Shown: positions 46,597 to 55,922, numbered from the stretch's first letter. The stretch is DNA of 64,000 bases from Rhodoblastus acidophilus (GCF_009720655.1 NZ_WNKS01000008.1:62001-126000); one strand, 5' to 3'. Notes: generated by a model from the letters alone, not told the origin. Made by a program: numbers and translations.

Positions 46597-48144
46597 ATGA
46601 TGAATTTGTCACCATCGAAGACCGGGCTGAAAGCGCTCGGGCTCGCCTTAGCCGGCGTGGCCCTCTGCGCTTGCGCGGCCTATGCCCAAGACGCGGCGCC
46701 CGCCGCGGCCGCGGCCGCGGCTGCTGCGCCTGAACCCGCCGCCGCCGCAGCGGCGACGCCCGTCCCCAACAAGGGCGACACCGCCTGGCTGCTGATCTCC
46801 AGCGCGCTGGTGCTGATGATGTCCATCCCGGGTCTCGCCCTGTTCTACGGCGGTCTCGTTCGCACCAAGAACATGCTGTCGATCCTCACCCAGGTTTTCG
46901 CCATCGTCTCGCTGGTCGGCGTGGTCTGGACGCTCTACGGCTATTCCATGACCTTCACCAACGGCGGCGCCGTCAACGACTTTGTCGGCGGTTTCTCCAA
47001 GGTCTTCCTGAGCGGCGTGACCCCCAGCTCGGTCGCGGCCACCTTCTCCAACGGCGTCGTGGTTCCGGAACTCGCCTATTTCGTGTTCCAGATGACCTTC
47101 GCCATGATCACCCCGGCCCTCATCGTCGGCGCCTTCGCCGAGCGCATGAAGTTCTCGGCGGTCATGCTGTTCATCCTGCTCTGGGTGACGGTGATCTATT
47201 TCCCGATCGCCCACATGGTTTGGTACTGGGCCGGCCCGGACGCGATCGGCGACGCCGCCAAGGCTCTCGCCAAGGCGACCACGGAGGCTGACAAGGCCAC
47301 CGCGCAGGCCGCGCTGGACGCCGTGAACGCCGACGCCGGCCGCATCTTCCAGTCGGGCGCGCTCGACTTCGCGGGCGGCACCGTGGTGCACATCAACGCG
47401 GGCATCGCCGGCCTCGTCGGCGCGCTCATCATCGGCAAGCGCATCGGCTACGGCCGCGAAGCCCTGCCGCCGCACTCGCTGACCATGACCATGATCGGCG
47501 CCTCGCTGCTGTGGGTCGGCTGGTTCGGCTTCAACGCCGGCTCCAACCTGGAAGCCAATGGCGTGACCGCCATGGCCTTCGTCAACACCATGGTCGCCAC
47601 CGCCGGCGCCGCGCTGTCGTGGCTGCTGGTCGAATGGGCGATCAAGGGCAAGCCCTCGCTGCTCGGCCTGGTTTCGGGCGCAGTCGCCGGCCTCGTCGCC
47701 GTGACCCCGGCTTCCGGCTATGCCGGTCCGATCGGCTCGCTCGTGCTCGGCCTCGCGGTCTCGCCGATCTGCCTGTTCTTCGTCTCCACCGTGAAGAACG
47801 CGCTGGGCTACGACGACGCGCTCGACGTGTTCGGTGTGCACTGCATCGGCGGCATCACCGGCGCGCTGGCCACCGGAATTCTGGTGAACCCGGCCCTCGG
47901 CGGCGTCGGCCTGACCGACTACACCAACTTCGCCAACGGCAACGCCCCGACCGCCGCCTTCGACATGTGGGGTCAGGTGCTCATCCAGGCCAAGGCCGTG
48001 GGCACGACCCTGGCGTGGTCGGGCATTGGCTCGGCGATCCTCTACAAGCTCGTGGACTGGACCGTCGGCCTGCGTCCGGCGCCGGACCAGGAGCGCGAAG
48101 GCCTCGACGTCACCGACCACGGCGAGCGCGCCTACAACTACTGA
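46597..48144 (+). CDS. amtB: Ammonium transporter AmtB, copy 2
   Basis: A 515-residue Amt protein with a signal peptide (LKALGLALAGVALCACAAYAQ), then an Ala/Pro-rich spacer ([21 protein letters not shown]) before the first membrane helix. Pore histidines lie in GGTVVHINAGIAG and GVHCIGGITG. Compared with copy 1 it has an extra 40-50 residue loop (about 225-275, AKALAKATTEADKATAQAALDAVN) between helices and a longer C-terminal loop. Two adjacent ATGs at 46597 and 46600 follow AGGAGTGA. The co-transcribed glnK 2 lies upstream. Confidence 0.96.
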   Translation: MMNLSPSKTGLKALGLALAGVALCACAAYAQDAAPAAAAAAAAAPEPAAAAAATPVPNKGDTAWLLISSALVLMMSIPGLALFYGGLVRTKNMLSILTQVFAIVSLVGVVWTLYGYSMTFTNGGAVNDFVGGFSKVFLSGVTPSSVAATFSNGVVVPELAYFVFQMTFAMITPALIVGAFAERMKFSAVMLFILLWVTVIYFPIAHMVWYWAGPDAIGDAAKALAKATTEADKATAQAALDAVNADAGRIFQSGALDFAGGTVVHINAGIAGLVGALIIGKRIGYGREALPPHSLTMTMIGASLLWVGWFGFNAGSNLEANGVTAMAFVNTMVATAGAALSWLLVEWAIKGKPSLLGLVSGAVAGLVAVTPASGYAGPIGSLVLGLAVSPICLFFVSTVKNALGYDDALDVFGVHCIGGITGALATGILVNPALGGVGLTDYTNFANGNAPTAAFDMWGQVLIQAKAVGTTLAWSGIGSAILYKLVDWTVGLRPAPDQEREGLDVTDHGERAYNY

Positions 48145-48164
48145 TCCCCCCCCAGGGATCATCG

Positions 48165-48192
48165 AAGCGGCGGGGCGACCCGCCGCTTTTTT
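48165..48192 (+). terminator. Terminator of glnK-amtB pair 2
   Basis: AAGCGGCGGG / CCCGCCGCTT 10-bp stem with a GCGA loop, then a T-run. Confidence 0.93.
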
Positions 48193-48321
48193 GTTGGCGG
48201 TCCGTGCGATGCCATCGATCATCGCGCTGCGGCGCCGAAGAACTCGACAGGACCGTCGAACGCGTGGCATATCGCAACGCCATAGCCACAAAATCCGGCG
48301 CGCTGGCCAAGGAGTACGCAT

Positions 48322-48720
48322 ATGCCGATGATCCAACTGATCTACGCCTCGCAGCCGCTGGGCTTCGACGTCAGCGACCTCCGCGCCATCCTCGTGACCT
48401 CGCGCCAGCGCAACGAGCGCGACGACGTCACCGGGGCGCTGATCTGCCGCGCCGATATTTACCTGCAATTGCTTGAAGGACCGCAAGAGGCGGTCGAGGC
48501 GACCTTTCAGCGCATTTCCAGGGATCGTCGGCATGTCGGGGTCAAGGTGCTGAGCCGGCGCGAGGTCACCGAAAGACTGTTCCCGAAATGGGCGATGCGC
48601 GACGACCCCGTGCAGTCCTGGATGTGGACTCAGGACGAGGTCAACGCCGGCGCAGTCGATCGCGCCACCCCGGACGAGGCGGTCGCGATCTTTGAGCGTC
48701 TGGCCCGCGAACTCGCCTGA
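48322..48720 (+). CDS. BLUF-domain blue-light sensor protein
   Basis: A 132-residue single-domain flavoprotein. Flavin-site residues expected from AppA/Slr1694 are in place: Y8 in IQLIYAS, N31 in RQRNERDDVTGAL, and Q49 in YLQLLEG, with FPKWAMR holding the Trp/Met region near residue 90. Blue light shifts hydrogen bonding at FAD and so the output. As there is no fused effector, it must act on a partner protein or as a small photoreceptor; none is adjacent. ATG 48322 or 48328. A hairpin follows. Confidence 0.92.
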   Translation: MPMIQLIYASQPLGFDVSDLRAILVTSRQRNERDDVTGALICRADIYLQLLEGPQEAVEATFQRISRDRRHVGVKVLSRREVTERLFPKWAMRDDPVQSWMWTQDEVNAGAVDRATPDEAVAIFERLARELA

Positions 48721-48732
48721 CGTCTGGCGCGA

Positions 48733-48760
48733 GCGCATTCGGAGAACACCCCGAATGCGC
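48733..48760. terminator. Hairpin between the convergent BLUF and M48 genes
   Basis: GCGCATTCGG / CCGAATGCGC perfect 10-bp arms with an 8-nt loop. It lacks a T-tract, so terminator activity is inferred from position. Confidence 0.55.
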
Positions 48761-48765
48761 GCCGC

Positions 48766-50223
48766 TCAATTGCTGACGATTTTATAGCTCTCTCCGGGCT
48801 TCACCCCGTCCTCGCCAATCCCGTTGAGCATCATGAATTGCTCGGTCGCGTGGTCGCCCGTCGCCATCCGCGCCGCCAGCGTGGCGATGGTGTCCTGCTT
48901 GCCCGCGGCCACGATGCGCAGACGCAGGGTCGCCGCGACCTTCGCCTCCTCCGGCGCGAGCGCGCGAAAACTTCCGATCGAGGCGGCGAATTTTTGGCGC
49001 ATCTCAGGCGTCAGCGACTTCACCGCGAAGATGATGCGGTAAAATTCGTCGCGCCAGGCGATCACCGCCACCCGAAAATTCCATTCGCCCGCGCGGGCGT
49101 CGGCGAACACGGCGGGCAGGCCGTTGACTTGCCCCGTCTCGACCGAAGACGGCAGCAAGCCGTCGATCCAGCCGGAGGTGAGATATGCGGTCAGGCTCTT
49201 GCCGGCGGGCGCGCGCACGCTATCGAGCCGCAAGGCTTCCGCTCCGCCGTCGGCGACGCCCAGCACCGCCGCATGGGAGTTTTCCAGCACAAACCCTTCG
49301 GGCGCTTCGAAGGCGAAGCCCAGGCGCGGATGCAAAAACTGGCGCCCGATGATGGCCCCGTCCTTGGGATCGTCACCGAACGCCATCCCGTCGATGGCGG
49401 CGAGATAGGGCGCGCGGGCGACGTCGCCCACGCCGGGCGCGCCGATCTGCCGCGCCTCCGAAAGCGCACCGGCGATCCGCTCGGGCGTGGAGGGATGGCT
49501 GGAGAGCAGATCGGGCTTGTCGCTCTTCTGGCCGGTCATTTCGTTGCGCAACTCCGAGGCGCGCCCCAGCGCGGTGAGGAAACGCGAAGCGCCGAACGGA
49601 TCGTAGCCGGCGCGCGCCGCCGCGCGTATGCCGATCTTGTCGGCCTCCAGCTCCTGCTGGCGAGAAAAGCCCGCCAGCGACAGGGCGGACGTGGATTCGA
49701 GCTGCTCGCCCTTTTGCCGACTCTGAATCACCGTGGCGGCGCGCGTGATCACCTGCGCGGTCTTTTCCTGCTCGGCGCGCAAAAAAGCGTGGCGGGCGGT
49801 GACATGCCCGATCTCGTGGGCCATGACGGCGGAGATTTCCGCCGTGTCATTGGCCAAGGCCAGCAGGCCGCGGGTGACGAACAGGTCGCCCGTCGGCAGC
49901 GCGAAGGCGTTGATCGCGCCCGAATTGAGGATGGTGACGCGATAGGGCTGATTCGGCGTGTCGCTGACGCGCGCCAGCTTGTTCAGAACGTCGTTCAGAT
50001 AGTTTTCCGCCCGGGGCCAGCGATATTCACCTCCGAACATGGCGATCAGTTTTTTGCGTTCGGCGGTATCCGCGACCGCCGGCTTGGGCGGCGCGGGCGC
50101 GGGCGTTTCGACGTTCAGCCCACCCTGGTGTTCGAGCGTCGAACAGCCGGTGACCAGCAGGAGCGTTGCGAGGGCCGGTCCTAAGCCGGAAAACCGCCAC
50201 GCCTGCCTTCGCTTCGCCGCCAT
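48766..50223 (-). CDS. M48-family periplasmic zinc metalloprotease lipoprotein (BepA-like)
   Basis: A 485-residue protein. A lipobox VTGC places a lipidated Cys at residue 27. The peptidase domain has HEIGH at 136-140, and the third zinc ligand is in RQQELEADKIG. A C-terminal extension follows, and the last 55 residues resemble a LysM-type fold (IATLAARMATGDHATEQFMMLNGI). Relatives such as BepA act on outer-membrane assembly. ATG 50223 has GAAGAGG ahead; a TTG at 50256 would give a TTGA overlap with the preceding SNase-like gene but a poorer signal sequence. The two are probably one operon. Confidence 0.93.
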   Translation of the reverse strand: MAAKRRQAWRFSGLGPALATLLLVTGCSTLEHQGGLNVETPAPAPPKPAVADTAERKKLIAMFGGEYRWPRAENYLNDVLNKLARVSDTPNQPYRVTILNSGAINAFALPTGDLFVTRGLLALANDTAEISAVMAHEIGHVTARHAFLRAEQEKTAQVITRAATVIQSRQKGEQLESTSALSLAGFSRQQELEADKIGIRAAARAGYDPFGASRFLTALGRASELRNEMTGQKSDKPDLLSSHPSTPERIAGALSEARQIGAPGVGDVARAPYLAAIDGMAFGDDPKDGAIIGRQFLHPRLGFAFEAPEGFVLENSHAAVLGVADGGAEALRLDSVRAPAGKSLTAYLTSGWIDGLLPSSVETGQVNGLPAVFADARAGEWNFRVAVIAWRDEFYRIIFAVKSLTPEMRQKFAASIGSFRALAPEEAKVAATLRLRIVAAGKQDTIATLAARMATGDHATEQFMMLNGIGEDGVKPGESYKIVSN

Positions 50224-50252
50224 GTCCTCTTCGCCCGTTTCGGCTCGCGCCG

Positions 50253-51044
50253 TCAAAATTTTTGGCCGGACGGATTGGCGTCCCGCGGCTCATCCATAAA
50301 CTCGATTTGCTCAGGATGGAACAATTCCATGTGGGGTCCGCGCGTCAATTCGACAACACCGCGCAGGCGAAGCTCGCTCCTGCGCAGAGCCGCTTCGGAA
50401 AATCCTGCGCGTTCAAAGGCCTGCATGTGGCGTTTGGCGATGGTGGCGTAGAAGCCGCCAAACCCTCCGAAATTCAGGTAAAGCCGCGCCGACGTGCGGC
50501 CAACCGAGGCGACTCGTCCCTCGACCAGCGTCAGCGCGCCGTCTCGGCCAACGAAATCCTGCGTGCGATCCGCCACGAGCACGGCAAAGGCCGGATCGGA
50601 CCACAGGCCGGCCCCGGCGGCACGCGCTGCGGCCTCGGCGAGGCGAACGCCCCGGTCGCAAGGCGCAGCGCCGGCCCCGCGCATCGCCAGGCCCGCGCCA
50701 ACAAGGATTTCGTCGACCGATTCGTCCTGATCGGGCAGGAACAGGAGCGCCGGCATCCGCCCCCATCGGTCAACAACGCCGAGCTTTTCCAGGAACAGGG
50801 TTTTCCCGTGCAGAAAAGCCTGAGTCTCGGCGGCGATCGTCGCAACGCGGTCAGGTTGCGCAGAGCTGGCGCGCGGCGGCTCCAAGGCTGGAAAATAGAT
50901 CAGGCGTCCATCGGCGAGGCGGATGTCCAGCCGATGGTCGACAGACGCCACTTCGACGGGTTCCCGCGGTCCGGCGGGGCATTCGGCGCCCAGTGCGGGA
51001 GAGAGGCGAGCGACGATCAGACAGGCGGCGAGGGCAAGACGCAT
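50253..51044 (-). CDS. Exported SNase-like (thermonuclease-fold) protein
   Basis: A 263-residue protein with a signal peptide (MRLALAACLIVARLSPALGA) and a staphylococcal-nuclease-like OB-fold domain (about 35-155; VDHRLDIRLADGRLIYFPALEPP, LVGAGLAMRG, ARAAGAGLWSDP). The catalytic Arg and Asp/Glu set of true nucleases is not clearly complete, so it may be a binding domain rather than an active enzyme. The frame is open back to 51290, but that part is antisense to tRNA-Arg and is excluded. It is upstream of the M48 protease on the same strand. Confidence 0.78.
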   Translation of the reverse strand: MRLALAACLIVARLSPALGAECPAGPREPVEVASVDHRLDIRLADGRLIYFPALEPPRASSAQPDRVATIAAETQAFLHGKTLFLEKLGVVDRWGRMPALLFLPDQDESVDEILVGAGLAMRGAGAAPCDRGVRLAEAAARAAGAGLWSDPAFAVLVADRTQDFVGRDGALTLVEGRVASVGRTSARLYLNFGGFGGFYATIAKRHMQAFERAGFSEAALRRSELRLRGVVELTRGPHMELFHPEQIEFMDEPRDANPSGQKF

Positions 51045-51149
51045 GGGGGGCGAGGATATCCGGTCGCCGCCATGGGAAATGTTTTTCACCGAACAATTTT
51101 GTGCTAGAGCGTGAAACGTGCGGTCGTCGGCGTTCCGGCGCTCTCGCGC

Positions 51150-51226
<77 letters not shown>

Positions 51227-51322
51227 ATAATTTCAATGAGTTGGTAAGCTTGATAAGCAGCGTTCTAGCCGCGGGGCACCACCGGGGCACTCCGCGCGCG
51301 CCTTCACTCTGCCGATGGCTTC

Positions 51323-51544
51323 TTGACGCCAGAGGGCGTGAAGCGCGTGCGAGCGGCGATGGCGGCGAACAAGATGAAGTGGGAAGCCTCCGGCAAGCCG
51401 ATGAACGCGACCGGGCGCAATCGCCTTGACGAATCCATTATCCCTGGTCTGCGGGGCGAAGCGCCTTTGGACGGAGAGTTTCTTGCCGGCCTGGAGAAGT
51501 GGGTTGTCGCCAAGGAGCAGGAGGCGGCGAGCAAGGATCAATGA
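51323..51544 (+). CDS. Small hypothetical protein downstream of tRNA-Arg
   Basis: A 73-residue ORF with a TTG start; the open frame extends to about 51269 but without another start. The sequence (LTPEGVKRVRAAMAANKMKWEASGKP...) is charged, helical and protein-like, perhaps DNA- or RNA-binding. No family is recognised. Its position straight after a tRNA gene, in a gene-poor stretch, fits a remnant of an integrated element. Confidence 0.45.
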   Translation: MTPEGVKRVRAAMAANKMKWEASGKPMNATGRNRLDESIIPGLRGEAPLDGEFLAGLEKWVVAKEQEAASKDQ

Positions 51545-51949
51545 TTCTCCGGGGCGCCGACTTATCCACAGCTCGTTGCAACGAGCGCCTGTTACGACTC
51601 ATGTCGGACGATCTGCTCTAACCCGTTGATTTATTTCATCCTTCATGAATTGGCTGGGGCGGCAGGATCCCCAGCTGGCGCGACGACCGCTCTCAAGCCC
51701 TTGTGAAGTCAGGTGAAAACTGCTGCGACGTTTCAAATTGTAGCACCGAGGTGTGGCGCCTAACAATCGCAGATGTCGCAACGGGTGAACGCACGAACGG
51801 CCCTACGACCGAGTCCGGCTCGTTGCGGTCGTCGAGGCTTCTTCGGGAACCCCTGAAAGAGGGCGGAAAGCCGTCGAACGGTTTGAAATCTATAGCCGCG
51901 CTGCAATCCGCCCAATGATTGGCGGCCTTCGCAATGACCAAGCTGCCGA
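51545..51949. other. Gene-poor stretch downstream of tRNA-Arg
   Basis: About 400 bp with short open frames on both strands and no recognisable product, composition slightly less GC-rich than the core. The opposite-strand frame 51693-51953 overlaps the NosR-like gene end and has no support. Confidence 0.4.
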
Positions 51950-54049
51950 TCATTTCGCCAGCGCTTTACGCGATGTTTTCGCCTTCAACATCAAGGGCGC
52001 ACAACGTTTCGGATTGTCATGGATCGCCACGCAATCCAGGCATTGGAAACAATCGGAATAGATCACGGACCCGCTGCGCGCGATCGCGCCATAGCGGCAT
52101 TTCACCCGGCACAATTGACAGGGCGTTCCGCATTCCCTTCGGCGCGCGATCCAGTTCCAGAGCCTCACAAAACTCAGCGCCGAGAAGGCCGCACCGAGCG
52201 GGCACAGATAGCGGCAGAAGAATTTGTAATGGAACACGCCGATCAGCACCAGCGCGGCGGCATAAAGAACGAAGGGCGCAGAGCGGAGGAAGGTCAGGGT
52301 GATCGCGGTCTTGAACGGCTCGATCTCGGCGATCCCCTCCGCCTGCGACGCGAACAACACCGCGGTGACCAGAACGACCGCCAGCACGATGAACTTCGGC
52401 AGGCGGGCCAGACGTTCATAGCGTGGCGGCAGGGCGAACTGCCTGATCCGCGTCGCGCGCGCCAATGCGCCGACGAATTCCTGCAACGCCCCGAACGGAC
52501 ACAGCCAGCCGCAGAAGGTGCCGCGCCCCCAGGCGAACAGCGCGACGAGAGCGAACGCCGCCACCATCAGCGTCGGCGGGTCCCAAAGCAGGAACTGGAA
52601 ATTCCCCTCGCCCTTCAGCGCCTTGATCGCGCCAATCAGCCAGACGATCGACAATTGCGCCTGGGCGATCCAGCCGATGAAAATGAGCGTGAAGGCGAGA
52701 AAGCCCAGCCGGAAGATTTTCAGCCGGCGCGGCGAACGCACCAACGCCTTTTGCCGCGACAGGGCAACCGCCAGCACGGCCAGACCGACGGCGAGAATGG
52801 AGATGTCGCGCGCCCGACTGTCCCAGATCGAGGCGAGGCCTACGCCCTTGTCCTCGGGCGGCAAGTCGAACAGCGCTGGCGGCAGGCTGTAGCCCAGCTT
52901 GAAATCGGCGGTGTATTTCTCCGGATAGACCAAGCCCTTCTGGCGAAGGACGCGCACGGAGATTTCGGAGGCGCCGGCCGGATCGAAGGCGGCCTCCGGC
53001 GGGATACGCAGGATGGCGACATCGGCCGTCGCGAGTTCGGGCTTGGGCGGGTCGCGCGTTTCGCTCCAGACGAAATCGCGCCAGATCACCGGCGCGCCGG
53101 CTTGCGCCAGCGCGATGTAATCCGGCGTTCCCCCCGGCGTGAAATTGTCCGGCATGAAGGTCCAGCGCCCGAGCGCGGCGACAAACATGGCTGAGCCGCC
53201 GTCGAGCAGCCCCATCAGCTTGCGCCAGGCGGCCTCGCCGAGCAGGTTGCGGCCAATGATCGGCACATCGAACTGCGCCACATAGACTTCGGTGAATGTG
53301 GCCCCGGGCGCCCGCAAGGCCTCGGCGTCGAGACCGGCCGCCTCCGAGCCGGCGAAGGCACGCTCGACCTCGGCATTGCTCAGCGTCAACTTGCGGACAT
53401 AGCCGCGCGCCAGCAATTGCTCGAAACTCAGCGGCGCGAAAACATTTTTGCGCACGCGCGCGACGCGGTTCGGGTCGCGGCCGGCGGAAAAGCCGAGTTT
53501 TGCGCGCGCGACCTGCAAGGCCGAGGCGATCAGCGTCTCGTTGACGATCCGAACCGAAGCCGTGGCCTTGGAAATCCCGTCGATCTCCACCGCGAGGCTG
53601 TCCGGGGCCGCCGCCGTCCGCGCGCCGGGACGCACGATCTTGATCGACTGATGCAGCGACAAATCCGCGTATTGCCGAACGAACTCATGCAGGGGCTCCG
53701 GCCCCAATCCGTCGACGAAGACCGGTTCGTGTTGCGACAGCACGCGCACGTCGAGGAAGGAGCCGTCCGGCCGCAACGCCACGAGCAGATTGACCGGCGT
53801 GCCGGAAAACCCCGGGATCGGCTGGAAATCGACGGATTCGAAAACATGGGCGACCAGTTCGTCCCGCGTCGCCATCCTGCGGTAAATCGGCCAGATCGGC
53901 AGGACGGGATCGCGTTCGCCGACCTGGAACGGCGGCGGAAACAGTTTTGCGACGCCCGCGCGGTCGAGCGTCGCGGCGCGCCCCGGAGCGACGAGGACCA
54001 TCGCCAGGGTCACAAGCATCGCCGCGCGCAAAATCCAGCTCTTCGCCAT
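51950..54049 (-). CDS. NosR/NirI-like membrane flavo-iron-sulfur protein
   Basis: A 699-residue protein. A signal/anchor (residues 6-26) is followed by a periplasmic FMN-binding-like domain (about 60-400) with DGISKATAS at 157-165, where NosR attaches FMN to the Thr of its SGAT-like motif. A membrane domain of about five or six helices (415-625) carries two CxxxCP motifs (C513/C517, C612/C616). The tail holds two [4Fe-4S] patterns: C640, C644, C647, C651 and C667, C670, C673, C683. NosR-like proteins carry electrons across the membrane for periplasmic enzymes. It is last in the alcohol-dehydrogenase run, so it may shuttle electrons for or mature that enzyme; this is inference. Confidence 0.87.
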   Translation of the reverse strand: MAKSWILRAAMLVTLAMVLVAPGRAATLDRAGVAKLFPPPFQVGERDPVLPIWPIYRRMATRDELVAHVFESVDFQPIPGFSGTPVNLLVALRPDGSFLDVRVLSQHEPVFVDGLGPEPLHEFVRQYADLSLHQSIKIVRPGARTAAAPDSLAVEIDGISKATASVRIVNETLIASALQVARAKLGFSAGRDPNRVARVRKNVFAPLSFEQLLARGYVRKLTLSNAEVERAFAGSEAAGLDAEALRAPGATFTEVYVAQFDVPIIGRNLLGEAAWRKLMGLLDGGSAMFVAALGRWTFMPDNFTPGGTPDYIALAQAGAPVIWRDFVWSETRDPPKPELATADVAILRIPPEAAFDPAGASEISVRVLRQKGLVYPEKYTADFKLGYSLPPALFDLPPEDKGVGLASIWDSRARDISILAVGLAVLAVALSRQKALVRSPRRLKIFRLGFLAFTLIFIGWIAQAQLSIVWLIGAIKALKGEGNFQFLLWDPPTLMVAAFALVALFAWGRGTFCGWLCPFGALQEFVGALARATRIRQFALPPRYERLARLPKFIVLAVVLVTAVLFASQAEGIAEIEPFKTAITLTFLRSAPFVLYAAALVLIGVFHYKFFCRYLCPLGAAFSALSFVRLWNWIARRRECGTPCQLCRVKCRYGAIARSGSVIYSDCFQCLDCVAIHDNPKRCAPLMLKAKTSRKALAK

Positions 54050-54052
54050 GTC

Positions 54053-54871
54053 TCAGTCGCGCCGCAGGCTCTCGGCCTTCATCGAAAGCCGATGCGCGCC
54101 GTCGCGCCGGGAGGCGATCTCCCGCAGGAATTTACGCCGGAACGCGCGCTCGAAATCGGCATAGCCATTGGCGACGACATGGAAGGCGCCGGGGCCGCCG
54201 ATCACATGCTGCTTGTACCAATCCTCGATGGTGGCTCCCGCCATATGCGGCTCGTTGCGCAACTCTTCCATGCCGAAACCCGGCGCCCGATAGGCGCCGG
54301 TCCCAATGAATTCGTTCTCGGTGCGAATGGGTAGACCGTTGATGGTCACCCCGCCCGCGACGGTCTTGTCGCGCTCGTCCTCGGTTGCGCGCGCACCGGC
54401 GCAGTTGTCGGGACCGTCGCCGGACACGTCGATGACGATTGCCGAAGCCTCCCCGGGAACGCTGCGGACCAGCCCCTCGCGCGCCTCCCGCAGCATGGTG
54501 GCGAGGCAGGTGAATTCGCCGGAGACGCGGGGCATGGCGCGGATCAGCCCGGCGACGCGGCGCGCGTCCCGTGTGTCGGCGATGACCTGCCACGCCATCA
54601 CCTCATGGGCGCTGTCGGACCAGGCCAGCATGGAAACCGCCGCGCGATGATGCGGACCGCCGAGCAGCGACTGCACGACCGAAGGGTCCTCCAGCGCGCG
54701 TGCGACGCCCTCGAACTGCACGCGATAGCGGGCGTCGTCCATCGAGCCGGAGACATCGACGGCGAGGATCAGCGCCGTGTCGAACTTTTCGGCCCGCGCC
54801 GAGGCGGCCAAGACCAAAGCCGTGGCCAACGCCAGTCCGCCGATCATTCGGGATCGAGCCAGATGCGCCAT
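54053..54871 (-). CDS. Exported DUF1194 von Willebrand factor A-like protein
   Basis: A 272-residue protein with a signal peptide (GGLALATALVLAASARAEKF) and a VWA domain. The metal-ion-dependent adhesion site is visible as VDVSGSMDD near residues 38-46, with further Asp/Thr ligands later (IDVSGDGPDN). DUF1194 proteins are exported; in this setting they may act as chaperones or scaffolds for the metal/PQQ enzyme, as VWA proteins do in methanol dehydrogenase maturation. ATG 54871 has GGAG 7 bp upstream; ATG 54847 overlaps the stop codon of the upstream broken gene as ATGA. It is followed after 3 bp by the NosR-like gene. Confidence 0.88.
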   Translation of the reverse strand: MAHLARSRMIGGLALATALVLAASARAEKFDTALILAVDVSGSMDDARYRVQFEGVARALEDPSVVQSLLGGPHHRAAVSMLAWSDSAHEVMAWQVIADTRDARRVAGLIRAMPRVSGEFTCLATMLREAREGLVRSVPGEASAIVIDVSGDGPDNCAGARATEDERDKTVAGGVTINGLPIRTENEFIGTGAYRAPGFGMEELRNEPHMAGATIEDWYKQHVIGGPGAFHVVANGYADFERAFRRKFLREIASRRDGAHRLSMKAESLRRD

Positions 54872-55248
54872 GCTTCCGCTCCATTGATTCTCAGTTGATA
54901 GGCGCCGGGCTTGTCGATCAGATAATCGTCCTCTCCGGCGCCGCCGATGTGCAGGTTCTGGATGACCTCGCCGGCGGCGTTCATCAGATAGAGGACAAAG
55001 ATCACGCCATCGGAGCGGAAGCGCAGACGGTGCGGGCGGTCGAGGGTAAAAAGCTCAGTGACCGCATTGTGGCTGCCCTGGAAACGCGGCGGCGCCTGTT
55101 TGAGCGCGAGCGCGTCGTAGCACGCCAGTCGCTCGACGATCGAGACGACGGCGCGGCAAGCGAGCAGTGTGTCCGTCACCGTCTACGCGAGGCCCGAGCC
55201 AGCGGCGCAGCACAAGGCCAGCGCCAGGACCGACCGCGCCGGCCTCAC
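54844..55248 (-). pseudogene. Small exported protein interrupted by an in-frame amber codon
   Basis: A GTG at 55246-55248 overlaps the stop codon of the pentapeptide gene (GTGA) and begins a clear signal peptide, MRPARSVLALALCCAAGSGLA. A TAG at 55183-55185 interrupts it exactly after the Ala that would precede the cleavage site. The same frame then continues TVTDTLLACRAVVSIVERLACYDAL for 111 more residues to 54844, with a beta-rich domain. ACRA...RLACYD is a motif of periplasmic alphaproteobacterial proteins, so one gene broken by a nonsense change is the simplest reading. Restart at GTG 55179 would give a leaderless product, and readthrough is the other option. It is in the alcohol-dehydrogenase run. 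Confidence 0.75.
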
Positions 55249-55922
55249 TTCTTGCCGAGCTCCCAGGCGCGCGGGCCGCGCTGCCAGTCCTGCGGGCAGC
55301 CGATGCAGCCATCCATCACCGCGTCCTGGAAAATGGCGTAGCGCTTCAGAGCGCCGGTCATGTCGACCTCCGCGAGATTGGCATCATAGAGCTGCGCTTC
55401 CTGCAAGTCGGCGTTGACGAGCCGGGCCTGGAAGAAATTGGCTGTATTCGCGCGCGCGTGTTCGAGCGAGGCCGCAGTCAGATCGGCGCCGGTGAAATCG
55501 GCGCGCGCGATCCGCGCGAACGACAGATCGGCGCCGCGCAGATTGGCGCCCTTCGCTTTCGACGCTTGCATGAAGGCGGTCCAGAGCTTCGCGCCTTCGA
55601 GATTGGCCCCTTCGAGATTGGCGCCGGTGAGATTGGCGTGGCGCAGGTCGGCGCGCGCCAGATTGGCGCGCGCCAGATTGGCGCCGGACAGATTGGCGTC
55701 CTTCAAATCGACATGGCGCAGGTCGACGCCGGGACATTGAGTTTTCGGCGCGATCGCGCAGCCGTTCTCCACCCAGGGATCGGGCCGGGGATCCTTGTTG
55801 ACGATGACATCATAAGCGTGCGCCGGAGCGCCGAACCCGGAGGTCAGCGCCGCGGCGAACAGCGAGAAAAAAAGGGGCCAGCGAGAACCGGTCGCTCTGC
55901 AGGTTTGACCGCCATGTGACAT
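55245..55922 (-). CDS. Exported pentapeptide-repeat protein
   Basis: A 225-residue protein with a signal peptide (LFFSLFAAALTSGFGAPAHA) and about 25 A(N/D)L-type pentapeptides from residue 67 to 185 (LSGANLARANLARADLRHANL...) that would form a right-handed quadrilateral beta-helix. The mature N-terminus has a Cys pair (NGCAIAPKTQCPG) and the C-terminus another (DGCIGCPQDW), suggesting disulfide capping in the periplasm. Such proteins can act as scaffolds. It is the gene directly downstream of the alcohol dehydrogenase, so a link to its assembly is plausible but unproven. It overlaps the next gene by 4 bp. Confidence 0.9.
   Translation of the reverse strand: MSHGGQTCRATGSRWPLFFSLFAAALTSGFGAPAHAYDVIVNKDPRPDPWVENGCAIAPKTQCPGVDLRHVDLKDANLSGANLARANLARADLRHANLTGANLEGANLEGAKLWTAFMQASKAKGANLRGADLSFARIARADFTGADLTAASLEHARANTANFFQARLVNADLQEAQLYDANLAEVDMTGALKRYAIFQDAVMDGCIGCPQDWQRGPRAWELGKK

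Noticed and set aside
46648-48738. A 696-codon minus-strand frame opposite amtB 2
   Set aside because: Antisense shadow of a clearly identified ammonium transporter gene; Gly/Arg/His-rich with no motif.
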